Position numbers and translations under genes: made by a program. From NCBI RefSeq assembly GCF_964199755.1, contig NC_133930.1, positions 27,114,071 to 27,178,070 of the forward strand: a DNA stretch of 64,000 nt, written 5' to 3'. The DNA is from Larus michahellis. Taxonomy: Eukaryota > Chordata > Aves > Charadriiformes > Laridae. The notes under the pieces are model-generated. The model was given only the letters and a program-made list of their open reading frames with translations, searched no databases and was not told the origin of the DNA. Below are positions 45,515 to 60,200 of this stretch, piece by piece. Within the stretch, counting starts at the first letter, position 1; each line of letters opens with the position of its first letter.

Positions 45515-48500
45515 TGATTTCCTTTCTCACTCCCTCATTAGATCTGGTGGTGCTTGCAGAGTAATGACTGTAAGCTTCCCTGTATAGTCATTAAACTACT
45601 CAAGGTGTTTATGACAGGTAAAAACTGCAAGATTGAAGCTGTGTGTTAAATATGTTTAAAAGGAATTCATGTGATTTTTCTTCATAGATAAGAGTTTAGA
45701 GAACTGAGCTAACAACTGTGAATGTTTCTTGAGCTCTAGCTTGAAAAAGAAAAAGCTTTCATGATGTTTGAGTGACTCTTCAGTGCATTTGTCCATCCTC
45801 TCTCGCTGATTATTGTGTTGTTTCTTATCTGTCCTACATGCTAAACTTGTTAGTCTAAGAGTAACTTCTGCTATGTTATCATTCTGGTTTTAGGCTCCTC
45901 TCTTTTATCATTTGGCTGCTTTTACTGTATCTGATTACTGACTTTTGTCTACTTGTCTTTTAAGGCTCTATTCTTCATCAGCATTTTGGTTCAGCTTTCC
46001 TGATCTTATCTCATATTTATCTTTCCTTATATCTTCCAATAGACTCAGTTATTCTCATTTTACCTAAAGGGCTTGAAAGGTCAGATGTTTTTAAAGTACG
46101 TAGCACGTGAAGCATTATGTTTTCAGGTACAAGATAGGCACCGTCCCAAGGTGTTGAGTTTAACTGCAGTACCTAGCACAATGCAACTTCTGCTACAGCT
46201 GTTACAGGAATACAAATTAAAATAGATATCTAAGTAAGTTGTATTTTTACCTTGAGCTTCTTGAAGTATTGTTTATATAAGTATTGTGTGTAATTAGGAA
46301 GTTTCACCTTTTATTGGGCAATCCTTACAATAAGCAGTACATGCTCTTAAAGTGCTGCCTTTTGATAATGGTTCTCTAAAAAAAATCTCAATTAGAGTAT
46401 TAGTCCATTTTTAGCTTGGCATTTTGCCTCACTTTGATACAGAGGTAATGTTAAAAAACACAAAATTAAGTTGCAAAACCAGGATTCTTTTCTGTAGTCT
46501 GGTGGAAAAAAACCCACAAAGTTAACCATGGAGTGTTCTAGAGACAAAAATACTGCAATTTGCTACTACTGCAATACATGAGAAAAATGTCTCAAGAGGA
46601 TACACTGAAAAAGTTGCTGGATTACACATCCATAGAACTGGCATTCCAAAAACTGTTTTACAGGTATGGGGGTCTTCAGGTATGGAGTCATGGGGACGTT
46701 AAAGTTGATAACCCTGGGCTAAAATTCAGGCTAGTTTTGGTGAATGATTTAGTTGGTTGATTTAGAACTTAACCTGAAGTCCGAAAAGGCAGAAATGCAG
46801 GCAGGGTCATTGCATGCTAGCATTCAGGAATGAATGAGGAAAAAAAAACCAAATCCTGTCTTAAACTCTGCTCTGCACAACCTCAAAGGGATATCGTCTT
46901 CATGCTGTTCTTTTTCCTCTTCTAAGGCTTACCTGTTTTTGAGTTCTGAAATGACAATTTTATGGAATCGCTTATAATATGGAAGTATTGAGTGGCAGCA
47001 GTTTAGAGTTTGTCATTGTACGTGTAAATTTGGAATTGTTTCCCTGTGTCACAAAAAAAAAATCTTGTATTTGTCAGCACTGAATTTTCTTCTCCTGCTT
47101 TACTCCCTACCACCTATAATGAGGTATCTGTTTGCTTTTCTTTTTCTGTCTGGTACTACTGGTAAACTTTAGTCATCTTATTCAACCTCCTTTTCAGATA
47201 GTTAATGAGAGTTGAGGAACATGAGTTCTAGCATTCCAAAAGTGACCTCCCTTTGTGAGAAGAAGTCTGATTAATTATGCAGGCTTTCCACTTAAAAAAA
47301 AAAAATCTTTTAATATTGATTTTGGTTTGGACAGTTTAAACTTCCATGCTTTGCAAGAATTTGGTGGTTCTTTAAAATAAATTAATACATTGGTACCAGA
47401 TCTGTCCTCACATTTAAAAGAGTGGAATGAGAGGTTTCATGGATAATTCCACTACCCAATTTTTTGAGTATTTACTTAGAGCTAGTATTGAGATAGAAGT
47501 AATGAATGCTTTTTTTATTATTCTATTAAAGTTATCTTTCTAGTCATTGCTAAAAGAAAGTGAGTCATGTGTTCTAGAATGTTATATAAACTGAAGACAA
47601 GTATGTCTACAAGTAGGAAGTGGAAATAAAATTATTTCTGTATATGCTGAACTGACAACAAACAGTTCAGTTTGCATCTTGCTCTCCTAGTGTAATAACA
47701 TGGGACTTGGCTGTTCTGAATCTAATGGCTTTATAAGTATATGTAGTTTGCAGTTTCATGGCTATCTGACATTTTTCAGTTTCTTGCATAGTCCCTTTTA
47801 CTCTGTAGTGTTTACAGTAGTCCAGACAAATAGCAGTTTTAATTCTTAAATGGAGAGGGGAATATAATGTCACCTCACTACTAAATAAACCATCAAACCA
47901 TTTAATATATTAAAGCAATACATTATTTAAAAGCATTCTCTTTGTAGTATGCAACTAAATACCATGATCAAGGCAAGACAAGGCAATGAAAACAGCAAAA
48001 GGTAATGCAGTCTTGTAACAATAGCCTGGACTCAAGTTAAAAGTATGTAATTAAATCTCAGAAAATCATGAGTTACTAGCATTTTTTTTCCAGTGCAAGG
48101 TTCTGTTGTCTTCATAACAGAGTAGCACAGTAGCAGATTCGTGTGATGAATGTTGTAGGTGTGGAGCTGCATCTGTTCCTACTGAAATACATAGAAATGC
48201 TATCAACAGAAGCCTTGGAAAAATGCTGTATGCACATAAATAGGTGTTTGGTGTAGTTAAACATAAAGCAGAAATGTCCAAATCCAGTTTTCAGTCTGGT
48301 TATCACAAATCTTTCTTAAAGAATGTGTCTACAATTGTCTTGTTTCAATATTTTCTATGGTGGTTAGTGCTGTATCCTATAATTTATATACAACTTTGTA
48401 GGAAAAATGTACTGTCTCTTAATAACATTGGTTGGATCTGAAAAGCAGATTTTCTTGGAGTCTGGAAGTTAATCCTATTTTTCATTTGAATTTGCATGAA

Positions 48501-51500
48501 CAGCACTTCAGCGATCCTTAGCTTTAGGTAACTTCACACCCATCCTTTAATTTTCTTCAGTTCTGGTGGAAGATTTATATTTAAACACTTGATTGAGAGT
48601 AGGAGAAGATGGGATTTCATGAGACAAAATAGCCTATTTCACTAAAAAGTTCAGATTTTTGTCTGCTTACTCTGAAATTTTCTGAAGGAACTTTGGTGGT
48701 CAGGTTACCAAAACTCAAGCAAAAGTTCCTTGACAAACTGTTGTTACCAGATAAAAATTGTTTTTGTTTGAGAACTAGGTTCTTGAAGTGACACATAATA
48801 ATTTGAGTAAAATTGACAGAGGAAATTATTTCCTTTACTAAGCAGTCATTTTTATTAACTTGAGTTTACTGCTATAGAAAGTACTTTTTTGTTTGCTTTC
48901 CAAGCTCTTTGTTGCTTACTGAGTGGGTAGGTAGTTATGGTAGGCTGCTTAAGCTGTTTGCTAACAAAAGTATGTTTGTCAGACTTACTGTAGCATGTCA
49001 CAAGGTTGTTTATCTTTAGAGTATGAAAGATGGACTAAAACTTTGTGACTGTGTTTCATTGTGCTCCAAACAGAGAAAACACTGATTTAAAATGAATTTT
49101 GTATTAAATCTGAGTATGAGCAGACAGAAAAACTTTCTGCTTAGCAACACCAATGAGTATCTGGTAGCCAAGAAATGTAAAACATTCCTGAATGCTTACT
49201 AGTCTAAATGTTTCAGCTACAGCTTCTAAAATGCTTATTGATCTCCCTGAACTGGAGGAGAGAAAAGTCTAAAACAGTGATAAGACCATCAGTGAGACAA
49301 ATGAGGAAATAGTTAATGCGTAACCAGGAGTCCTTTCTTTTACTTAAATGTGCTGAGCAGATACTTATCTGTAAAATATCTGGTTGTCAGGGTGTGTATC
49401 ATTCGGAAGCTTCTCTGTTTTCCTACTCTAAGAGATAGTCAGGTCTAGGGTAGCTTATGATGTTTTCTTAGATGGATCTAATGGAAAGGTATATTGCTGA
49501 AGGACTCAAAACCAGACTAGGTTTTCACATTTCTCCAGTGTAAAAAATATTGATGGTGCGCGAGCACCCAGGTATTGATACTTTTGAAATGTTGCTCTCT
49601 TCTTAAATAATACATTGAAGGACTGACTCCAGGTCTTTATCATGGTCTGAAAATGGAGTATGGAATTTCTAACCAGGACCCCTGCAGCATGTAACTTCTA
49701 ACAAGTAAAATGAATGTGTGCTACGTAGTATGAATAAACAAGATTCACTTTTTCACTAAAGTGGGAAGTGTTTCTTTACGCATATTAAAATTATCCAGAG
49801 TTTTCATTCTTTACTGTGGTAGAATTGCTGTTATCTTACAAACTTCTGTTGCTTTCTAAAGGTATAGATGAGGTGTGTGAGTTGCTGTTTGCTGCAAGAA
49901 CCCCCTGGATAATTAATCTTATTTTGAGCAAATTAACTTGAACCCCTGAGATCCAGATAATGATTTCTTGTACTGTTAATCTAACGTGTGAGTTAAAAAC
50001 TTGCTGAGAATTTGTTTAGAAATTAATGTTCCATGAGAAACTCCGCATCAGCTTAGGTTTGTCCCATTTTGTTCCATCTTACTTTTAATTTTTTCTAAGA
50101 AGTTCTGCATGTGTTCATTATTGACTTTGTGACTCTTCATCAGAATCAATTGAAGGTGTTTTAAGTCTTGGATTTTCAAAATCTTGTGTTTATCAAACTG
50201 AAATACTGTTTTAAGTCTTGCTGAACTTATTACAAGACCTGTCTTTGGCGTGTCAACCTGGAAAAAGTTATTCTCTGAGGGATATCTAGATACCCAACAA
50301 ATTTGGCACGTAAGGAATACATAGGTTCCCTTTTTCATTTTGAAGTGATGATATACAAGGTGTTTCTATCTAGAGCAAGAGGCATGAATTTCAAAGTCTG
50401 ACTGTGAAAGGTGTTAAGTGGCTACCTTGAAGTAGTCATTCCTTCATTCTTTTTACTGTTGATTAGACACTAGGAGAGTAGTTGTGAGTTACTTAGGTTA
50501 TACAGAAACACTGAGAATAGTAAAACTTATGAAATGTCTCTTTATGAGCAATTTTTTTCCCCAAATAGCATGGGGAAGGAGGTGTGCCAACCTCAGGGGG
50601 GTCGAAGATAGTTTAGCTTGTAATTCTAATGTTGTGAAATTCTCAATATGTACTACAACTTGACTTTTAAATTATCATTTGTCAGACTCAGAAGCTTCAT
50701 ATCCCAGTTTTTTTGCATTGTTCAATTACAGATCTAGTTAAGATGGTTAAACAAAAAAACTGCATTTGGCAGGCTAGTAAAGTCAAATTTATGCATAAGT
50801 ATTAAAACAGTTTACTTGTTTCCTTTATTAAACACTGATACATTTCCAAACAAGTAAACTAGAATTGGGATGCTTAGTTTTGAGATTATTATTTTCTGAA
50901 TCTGGGTCCTAGTTCATAAATTAAGTTAGAAAACTGCAGGGTGAACTTTAAACAGCATAACTTTGATTGCAGGTAATAAGGGCACTTTAGAATTCCGTTG
51001 TGGAAAAAAACCCAAACAAACAAACAAAACCCCACCCTATTGTCAGCTTGAAATTTTCACAAAATGCTTGTTAACCACATAAAATGTGATTCTTTTTTTC
51101 CACATAACCTAAAAAAAGTTAACAGTTACCTTGTGCACAAAGTGTTAAGAGTCATTAATTTCACCCTTAAGGTCATCTGCATGTTGTGTTTTCTCTTGTC
51201 AGTGTACTGTTCTAAAGGAGCTCCTGAATGTGCTGTTAGGCATTGAAAAATACTAGTACTAACAGCCATTGTGATGTTGAAGGAGAAAAGGCAGCCATTA
51301 TGTGGGTGTCTAAGGAAAGGACAAGGGGTAGAGGTGTACTTTGGCTAGCCTAACGTGAGTGCAACACCATACAAAAGCAAAACTCCCAATGTCTAAAAAC
51401 AGAGCACCATAATGCTGTGCACTTGAGAAGCATCTTAAATATAACAAAATAACCCACAGAGTATTCTTAAAAGAGCCTCCTCAAAATGCTCTAGTTGTTC

Positions 51501-54500
51501 CAATGCTAAAAGGCTGAGTTAATGTCAGATTGCTTAAATCTGTTGGTAGTACCCTTCAGCTTCTCAGTATGAAGGACATCAGGTAAAATATTGAAGTACT
51601 TAATTGAACTTGGCCTTCTGGCTTTGTTATTTCTCTTATGACCTCAAGTATTAGAGGTTATGCAGGAGGAACTTTTTTGAAACTCAGAGCAAACCTTAAA
51701 TTTCACTTCCAACATAATGATAAGCACCCAGAGTATTTTGGTTCCCTGTGTTCTGTAATTGCAATGCTTCACCTTCAGACTGAGACCCAAGTACATCTAC
51801 CCATTCCTTCAACCTAATAGCTGCCTTAAGAAATTTCACATTAACAATACTTTAAGTCAATCTTTTGCTTGAATACTGTATGTAAATATTGATCTATGAG
51901 ATTATTTTTAGTTAGCTGTGCTAAGAAAACACTGGAAAATGCTAATGGAGATAACTTTCTCATGTTATTATTTTATTAGCAGTAGATGCCAGAGCAAAAA
52001 AATTCTGACCAGTTAATCTGTCTTTTTATGTTGGCCTGAACAGTTCCCCATTCCTCAGTTGTTCATGTGGACATCTTGTACAACTCCCTGCTACCTTGTA
52101 TAGCTCTCTTCCAAACTCAGTCCTCATCTTTCTTTGAGGTACAAGCACCAAAATTAGACTCAGTGTTCCTACTGAGAATCTTAGAGATGTTGTATAGAAC
52201 ACAGGATTATTTTATGGTTCTTGTCAACTACCATGTTTTGCAACATCATGGGTATTTTTTTTTAGTTACTCAGCTTGAGAGCCACTAAATCCAATCCATC
52301 TTTAGAACTATCTGCAGATTGCTACCTGTCCTGTACTTGTGCAGTACATTTCCTATAACCAAGTAAACCTTGAACTTCGTTTTTCTCCAGTGTTCACAAG
52401 TGTTAAGTTTTTGCTGCTCTTCTGTCAAGTTCAGTCTTCCTAACTTTGCTGTCTTGAGTTTTTGGTTTTTTTCCAAGAATAACTCTTTGTGCTGCTTGGG
52501 TTGGGTTCATTTTCTTAAGTGATTGTGCTGCTTCTAGTACTTTCTAAAGTATGGCAACTGTATGGATGAAGAAAGGCTAGACCGTTTAGTGGTATCTTGG
52601 TTGGTAGCTGAGCTTGCTTGTTGTTCTGTTGGGAGCTGTTTATCTGAGTCTGAAGCTTTATATGTACATGTATAAGATTACCTTAGGGTAATCTTAAATC
52701 TTTGTATCCATGAAAGCTGTGATCACTGTCTGCCATATGTTCCTAATTAAAAAGTTTTCTCATTCATCTAGTCAAAGCATTAACAGGTAGTCTTCATAAT
52801 CTTAGAAGGTCTTGAACTCTCCTTCTCTTAAACCCCTACCTCCAAAAGGTAGTGAACTTAGTTGAGATGGTTTACTTTTGTCTTTCCGTTAAATTACCTA
52901 AATATATGAATTGGCTGAAAATTCAAATGCACATAAAGGTTAAAGTAACCTTTTGATCACTGATGTGATCAGTATAGCCAGACTGATGAACCAGAATATT
53001 CTGAAATATCTGAAGAATGCCTGAAAATTACAGGCCAAAGAGCAAATTAGCAAGAGCGTTGCCTTGTGGATGCAATACCATGGGAAAGAAAACACTTGTA
53101 AAAATGCGAACTTGGTATCAGGTAACATGAAAGGCTTGTGACACTACTGCTAAGCTGTTAAGCGTATGTCGGTCAATATTTTTGTAATGCTATTTAATGA
53201 AGGGTGATGTACATGGCTAAAATAAACTTGGTGCCAAGTCTAATGCTGTCTTGAGGTGACTGGAACTAAGCTACTAGGCTCAACATGCAGCTGGCTGTGC
53301 AGTAAATAACCACTCTCAATTCCATAAACAAGTGGGATTCTAGAAGTAAACTCAAAGGTGTTATTAATTCACTTTGAAAGCAACTGTGGTAGATCATTTT
53401 GATAGTGTATACTTCCATTTAATAGAAATAAGCAAATGTCAATGTTTGACACTGTCAGAATGACACACAGTAGTTCTAGGAGTCAAGCTCCCTGTGCCAG
53501 AGTGGCAGCACATTTTTGCACGGTCTCCCTGAAAACAATATTGTTCATTGAGAAAGTCCTGTGTCAAGCTTCACTTTGGTGGTAAATGCCCCTTAAAATC
53601 AGGGAAAGCTCTTGGTATTAAAGTGGTTAAACAGTTAAAAGCTGACACTTGCCAAATAGATCTGCATGCTGTTTACTCGGAATTATTACTCATCAGCTCA
53701 AACAGTACTGTGCATTAACAGTTTAATAGAAAAATCTTGGATACTGTGTATGCCTCCATCTACCAAATGCAGTCTTTTTCTTTCTAGAAAGACTTTGTAT
53801 GGGGTGGCTTTTCTTCAGTCAGCTTTCATTACAGTGAAACTCATTGGATTGACACTAACATACCAGTTACACCCTAGCCATAGGGAGTAGATGCTGCTCA
53901 GCCACATGGGTGGGGTGCACAAGTAGCAATGATACATATTCAGTAACATTCAACAGAGCTAACTTTTTGGCTCTTTTGAGAGAGACAGACACACAGGTAG
54001 GCACTCCACCATCCTTGTGCCCCCTCCTGAAAAGGACAATAGCTGCAAGAGCTAATGTGACTGTAAAGAGCTTGGGAATTCTTTTAAAAACATAACAAGA
54101 CTTGGGGCATCTTCTGCCTTTTTTTAAAATTCCATGTCCACTTGCCATTATTGGAAACTCTTAAAGTAATTCTTCTAATATAATTTCCACTGTAGGACAA
54201 CAAAAAGATAACTTCCTCTCTCTGAAAACAGATAATGCTTGAAAATGTCTTTGCTATCACTTTAGTGTTGTCTAGGTGAATGGACTTACTGCAGGGGAAT
54301 CAAAATTCTGGTGTCTTGAGCATACCTGTTTTAAATGGGAGGGGAGAAAGAAAGGTTTACTATTTAATTGCTAGTATTTAAATGTCCTATATTGATTGCT
54401 GTGAACACAGGCATCAAAAAATTTTGAGGGTGGGGAGGAATAAAGAGAGAGGTGTCTATCTTTCATTCCACCCTATCTGAAATAACTTGTGGGGATTTGT

Positions 54501-55330
54501 GTATTACCTTAAAATTGCTGGTTTAAGTAAGCAAGTACAGCTGAGGCTGCTCAGCTGATAAGAGCCACTTTCCCTGATGTATGTTACAATAGTGATAGTA
54601 GAACTCGTAGATGTTGTAGAGAAGTTGTGCTTTCAGGGGAAGATTAGATGTATTTCTCAAGTTATTAGTCTTTTACTGGAAACAACAAAAGTTTCTTTTG
54701 TTAAAATTGAATCAAATATGCTCCTTCGAGGAGGAGAAATAAGCTTGGGTATGTCTTAACACATTCCATTATTTTAGCACTATTACCACCAGGAACTCTT
54801 TAATACATATGACATTGCTTGTCATTTAATGTTACTAAATTTGCTAAGTGCACTTATTCCTGGAAACTGTATTTCCTGAAAGAAGACATTAGGGTAAAGC
54901 CAGCAAATCAGCAGTTTCAGTTGACTACACAGGCGTATGCAGCAAACCTAAATGCTGTCACTTCCAAACTGTTGAAACTTCCCTTTTAGGACAGGAAAAA
55001 ATAGTTCTTTGTCTGTCTTGGCACCGTTTTGCCACTCTTGGGCCCATGTTTGAATGGCAGCTGTAAGTTGCAGCTTTATTAATAAGTAGTTACAGTTAAG
55101 ACTGTTTAAAGCTGGACTAAAGCTTTCAGTCCATTCCAGACCAACACACTTGATTAATTATAAACAGTGCAGACTGTTTCACTTCGACCAGCCCAGTCTT
55201 TCTTTGCCTGTGTGTTCCATTTATGTTTCATAACAATCACTTTGGCTTGAAAATAGATATTACAATTCTCTGAAGAATGCATCCTTATGGGGTGGAGGCC
55301 TGGGTATCTAATTGGACATGCTCTGAACAG

Positions 55331-55380
55331 GAGGTGGTACTAGAGATATCTTTCAACCTAGTCATTCTGATTCCATGATA
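55331..55380 (+). mobile_element. CR1 3' tail relic
   Basis: GAGGTGGTACTAGAGATATC, TTTCAACCTAGTCATTCTGA and TTCCATGATA match a diverged CR1 3' end in plus orientation. The upstream part is not recognisable. Confidence 0.55.
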
Positions 55381-58300
55381 AAACCACATTTCTTATATAG
55401 CAGTTCAGTTCTTCCTTGTTCACGTTCATAGTATTTTCTACTTCACAGCAAAAGGATTCCTCATTCCTATCTTGAAATTATTCTTTTTTAACAAAGTGAA
55501 TTTTTATTGGCTCAGTTTGGTAGTTTTCAGACTTTGAATAAAAGGTCTGGTTAAACTCTGTCTCCTTGATTTTTTGCTTTATTCTTGCATTATTTGAAGG
55601 TGCAGCTTGTACTTACTTACATTCCTGTTTCTACCTTCCCTCAAATACGCTAAACAAGGTTAAGCAGAAAATAAAGTATCTGTTTCATATGTTTAGTGGT
55701 ATTAGAAGGTTTGAGGAAATCTGTCAGGTAAACCTGTCATTTTGAAATGTAAAAAGAAAGTGCAAAGATAAGCAACAATAGGTATTTAGACTATTCCCAT
55801 AATCTAATCAAACAACACACAGGACTGAAGGTTTGTGTAAGTGTATCTGATCTTCAGAGACTTACAGGGCTGGTTTGTATTTTAATTCTTGAAAAGAGGC
55901 CATCATGCCTGGTAGACAAATATCTGAACAGATCAAGAGTGTTCAGCCAACAGTACCAGTCATACATAGCATCTCTTCTTGGAGTATCCATGTGAGTAGG
56001 CAGGTGATGCACCTGGAGCAGAAACATGCTCTATTATGTGTTTGGGCTTGGTCATAAGAAAAGGAAGTCTGCAGTATGTGACACGAGGCTGCAATTAGAA
56101 ACAAAATTTGTATTTCATGTCACCTGGATGAAAAGGTTTTCTGCCAGCTTCAATGATTTGTAGTGTCTTAATATAAAATGCTTCAAGAAAGGTCTTTTTA
56201 AAGCCCTGTGATATACAGGCAGACTGCAAAGTTTTCCTTCGCTATCCTAGACTGTGGGTCTGGAGCTTTGAGTCTGGAGTGCTTTTGGATGTAGGTACCA
56301 TAGCTTCACTTTTCTGCCATTTTTATCACTGCTACTTTGTCACACGTCAACTGGACTATATGCAAATCTGTCAGAATGTGAAGGTCTGGTGGCAGAATAT
56401 GCGTTTTGTCACTGCCATGCAGCATGGGCAGGGAATGCCTTGTCTTGCCCACCATCATCCCCTCTCTTAGCAATGGAGTGGTGTCAGCTTTTAATGTTTT
56501 GGAATTCAAAGCAGGTAACAGCAAGAATATGGCAATTGTCCTTCTGTCTTACATCACTCCCCCATAGACCCACTTCTGTGTCTGCTGGCAGTAGCATCAG
56601 TGTTTTGACCAGTTTGTGAGCTCTTAACACAGGGGTGACTTTCTTATGATGAATTCTTCAGGGATACACCACCGTAAGGGAACCAGCAATGGGATTGGAC
56701 TTTAGCAGTATGTAGAGAATATATTGGCTAATCTGAGGACATACATATTGAATGTGTTTATGCAGTTGCCTGGACTTTTCATAGTACAGTGTGCAGTTAA
56801 GGCACAAGTTCTTGCAGAAAGTGCTCCTACAAAATACAGTGGTGCTGTCACAAAACGAGACAGTTCAGTTACTAGACGACTAACTTAGAACAGGCTGCTA
56901 AACTGATTGCTTTATCAGCAGTACACTATTCTCTAATGCTTATTGCAAGGAGGTTTTTCTGTTGGTACCCAGCACTGAACTGTCATCCTTTATCTTGTTT
57001 GTACTTTTTTACCCCTCTGGAAAGCAGTAAGAACAAAAATGGTGACCCACAGCTTAATGTACAATCTTAATGATGGCTGACAGTGCTACAATCCTATATA
57101 AAACCAATGATAATACTTATCTTCAAAGTCCTGAGCATTTTAGAGCCTAGATCCTCTGGTTTGCTTTCTTCTGGTGCACTAGAAGCAGCCTTTGGTGAAC
57201 TGTTTTTCCACCAGTTCCTGGGTTTTCCTTCAAGGGCAGGACAGGTCACCTTATTGTAGAGACCTGTGCTGTACTTGAAGTTGTTTTTCCTATTGTCTTG
57301 CACAGAGGGTGTCGGCTTTCAGCAAATAAAAGCAGTCTGTTTCTTTTTGCATGAATGAATAAAGATGGGACGGATGTGTTTTTGTATTGGCAGATGAAGT
57401 TGAATTTAATATTTTTACTGATGTTTACTGATGTGTGTAACGTCAGGTAACACTTTAATTATTAAAAGATTAGCTTTCTGAAAGTTGCATTGCATAAACC
57501 AGTTCTACAAACTCCTGAGTAAACCTGCTTAAACTTAAGCATTATGAATAGAATAGATAACTTATTTCAAAATAAATGTCTCTATATCACTATTGCATGA
57601 CTTTTTGTGGGTTTGGAAGGGTTTAGCTAGAACTTTGTTTCTTCTTATGCTTCTCAAAGTGCATATGCATACAGGGAAAACTAGTTTGGTGAGAACCTGC
57701 TTAATGCCTACTCTGTACATGAAGAAATCCTGTGCCTGTTCATTGGGCTGGTAGACAAACCTCCTTTTCACTGTGAGCTGTATGTTTGACAGCTGCAGAC
57801 TAATTAATGGCTGAACAGTTGAATGTGAAGAAAAGTCTTCTACTCAGACATGGTACTTGAGACAGAGATGCCCAGTTTTCTGTATGTCACATACTAAATG
57901 TTCTTTTTTTAAAGCTAAATTATGATGAGCCTAACTGCTTTGTGTTAGACCAAGTTTTAAGAAATCTGTGCCTAAACATTTGTCAGAGTGTTTAATTTGG
58001 TGCTAATGACTTTGGATAATCTTAAATGGAAACTAACGTGTTGTTAATTCCTTCACTGTTTTGAACTGGCTGAAAGGTGTGAGTTCAGAATAATTTAATT
58101 AATCTCTATTAAAACTTCTAACTGCCATTGTTTTAGCAATAGATGTCATTGTTACTTCTTGCATACTGTGTGGTAAACCTTGTCCTCACTTAGCAATGTG
58201 TCTCAAGTGTAATTATAAAGGCTAAAGGTAAAACTGCTCTGTTTTTAATTGTCTGCCAAGGAAAGGAGGTTTATGTGCAGAGGGACTGCAGCAGAAACAG

Positions 58301-59999
58301 GATAAGGGTTACTCTTGGGCTTTGACCAATAGTAACCTTTAGACGTGCCTGTTTCCGTTTTGCTGTTTCCCTCTAGTGGTCACACAGGATATTGACCTGG
58401 GGAGTTTAAACCCGTGAACTGGTAACTTTTCAAACGCTTGCACAGGAATAAACTAACTCAGAAGTAATATGAGGACCGGTAAACTTAATTTGCCCCTTCC
58501 TGACCTGTTAGAACACAGTGTATTATGATATCTTGTGGACATACTCTCATGCTTCAGGTGGGTGATTCAAGAAGCTTTTGGAAATTATCTGAATTTTCAT
58601 CATTTTAGCTATTCGGATGTGCCTCGTATGTGATGCTCAATCATACAGAGCTCTTAGCATAATCTAAATTTGCTTCTAAAGTTTTTTTGAGGTGGGCACT
58701 GCACTATATGCATGTCTTTGCCTTTCTGTGTCTGGGATTAGGTTTTATGTCTAAACATAGGAAATGTTAAGATAATTTGTCACTTAAGCATTTTGGTTTT
58801 ATCATGTTAGACTTATTCTTGACCAGCAAATTAACATGAGAATTATACAACTGGGTAGTGCTAATCTTTGTAAACCAATTAATGTTTTCATTTAACTTTT
58901 TAAAAATGTTGGTACATCCATTGTGTATCAGGTGTTTGACTTAAGATCTTGCAAATATTTCTTACCATTTAAGTTATTTTCTGCATGTCACGCAGAACTG
59001 TTCTTTTTTAGTTTATATAGTTATCTGCTTAGAACTTTAAATTGATACTTTCTAGTCTATTAAACTTTCGTAAAAAAAAAAAAAAAGAAAATTACCTTTG
59101 GACAGAATTATTGCCTAATTAGTTTGATCTTAAGGCACAGAATATTTCTGTTGTCAAATTGATAATATTGCTGGAAACAGGCCTAAAGCATTCTCTGATG
59201 GCAGAATTTTGTGTGCCTTTTAAACCAGACTGGGCTCTAAACAAACATAACTGACACAAATAGGACTGTTTTTATGAAACTTCAACCCTTGACAACATGA
59301 GGAATCTGAAGCTATACCAGGAACCTGATAAAAAGATGCACGTCCTGGGGAGTCTCTTATTTTGTATAAGCTTTTATGCTCAACTGTGTAACGGGTGCAG
59401 TGAGCCTCCCTTGGTTTTGAGGGAAGTGAGTGTTGAGACCTGATGAAAACAAGGGCTACAGCAAGAAGGAAATAAGGAGAATAGGGAATAGGTTTTGAAA
59501 GTCAAGAAAAACGTGTTAGATTTGATAAGGTGTGAGATGCAAAACAAGCACTGTGCTGAAAGTAAACTTCTCTCTTTCCCCACCTTTTTCCAAATTACTG
59601 TTGTAAGATTGCAGTTTAAGCTGAATGTATTCTCATGGTTTTCTCATGTTTCTTCTGTATAAGCAAAGCGTAGGCTTCTCAAGTCCAAGACCAAAACTGT
59701 CTCAGACTTGCAAAAAGTAACATTCTGCAAAGGTGGAAAGAAACCCCACTTTGCTGTTTAACCATGGCCTCTCCTTGGAAATCCAAATCTCGTCTAGCCC
59801 AAGATTTCTTTGGTGTAGCACTGATTGTGGGTGTGTTTTTCCATTTCTACATAGAGGTGATATTTAAGGTAGTGAAGTATTATATTACTAGGTTAAAAAC
59901 AAACAAACAAATGGAGTATGAGGCAATCATTCCTTCCCTGCCATTTTGAAGGATATGTAAGATATTACTTACATATTTGTTTGTTATCTGTGAACAGGG

Positions 60000-60200
60000 C
60001 ATGCAGTTCATTCCTGGTGGCTGCTGAGTTGCCCCTGCGTGCCCTGTCCCACCTTTCCCTCCAGCTTTCCCTCAGCGTGGTGGGCGCTTCACCAGGGGGT
60101 ACACAGAGGCTGGTCCTTGGCTGCTGCAGGGGTTCTCCTGCTGCCTCTTGGCTACTCTGCCTGCCAGCACTTGTGCACTGTCCCTGGCAACACTCCCTTT
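60000..60200. other. Unexplained GC-rich block in CERT1 intron 3
   Basis: About 200 bp, rich in C and G (for example GAGTTGCCCCTGCGTGCCCT), with sharp edges against AT-rich flanks. Overlapping open frames of 62 and 94 codons are present but have no recognisable content. It may be a remnant of an insertion; none identified. Confidence 0.4.

Noticed and set aside
49555..49568. GGTGC-GCGA-GCACC small hairpin
   Set aside because: A 5-bp stem with a GCGA loop is expected by chance in 64 kb and has no context.
59764..59949. 61-codon frame starting MASPWKSKSRLAQD with a hydrophobic segment
   Set aside because: It has a good ATG context but no splice signals or homology I can name. Its end lies in a CAAA simple repeat.
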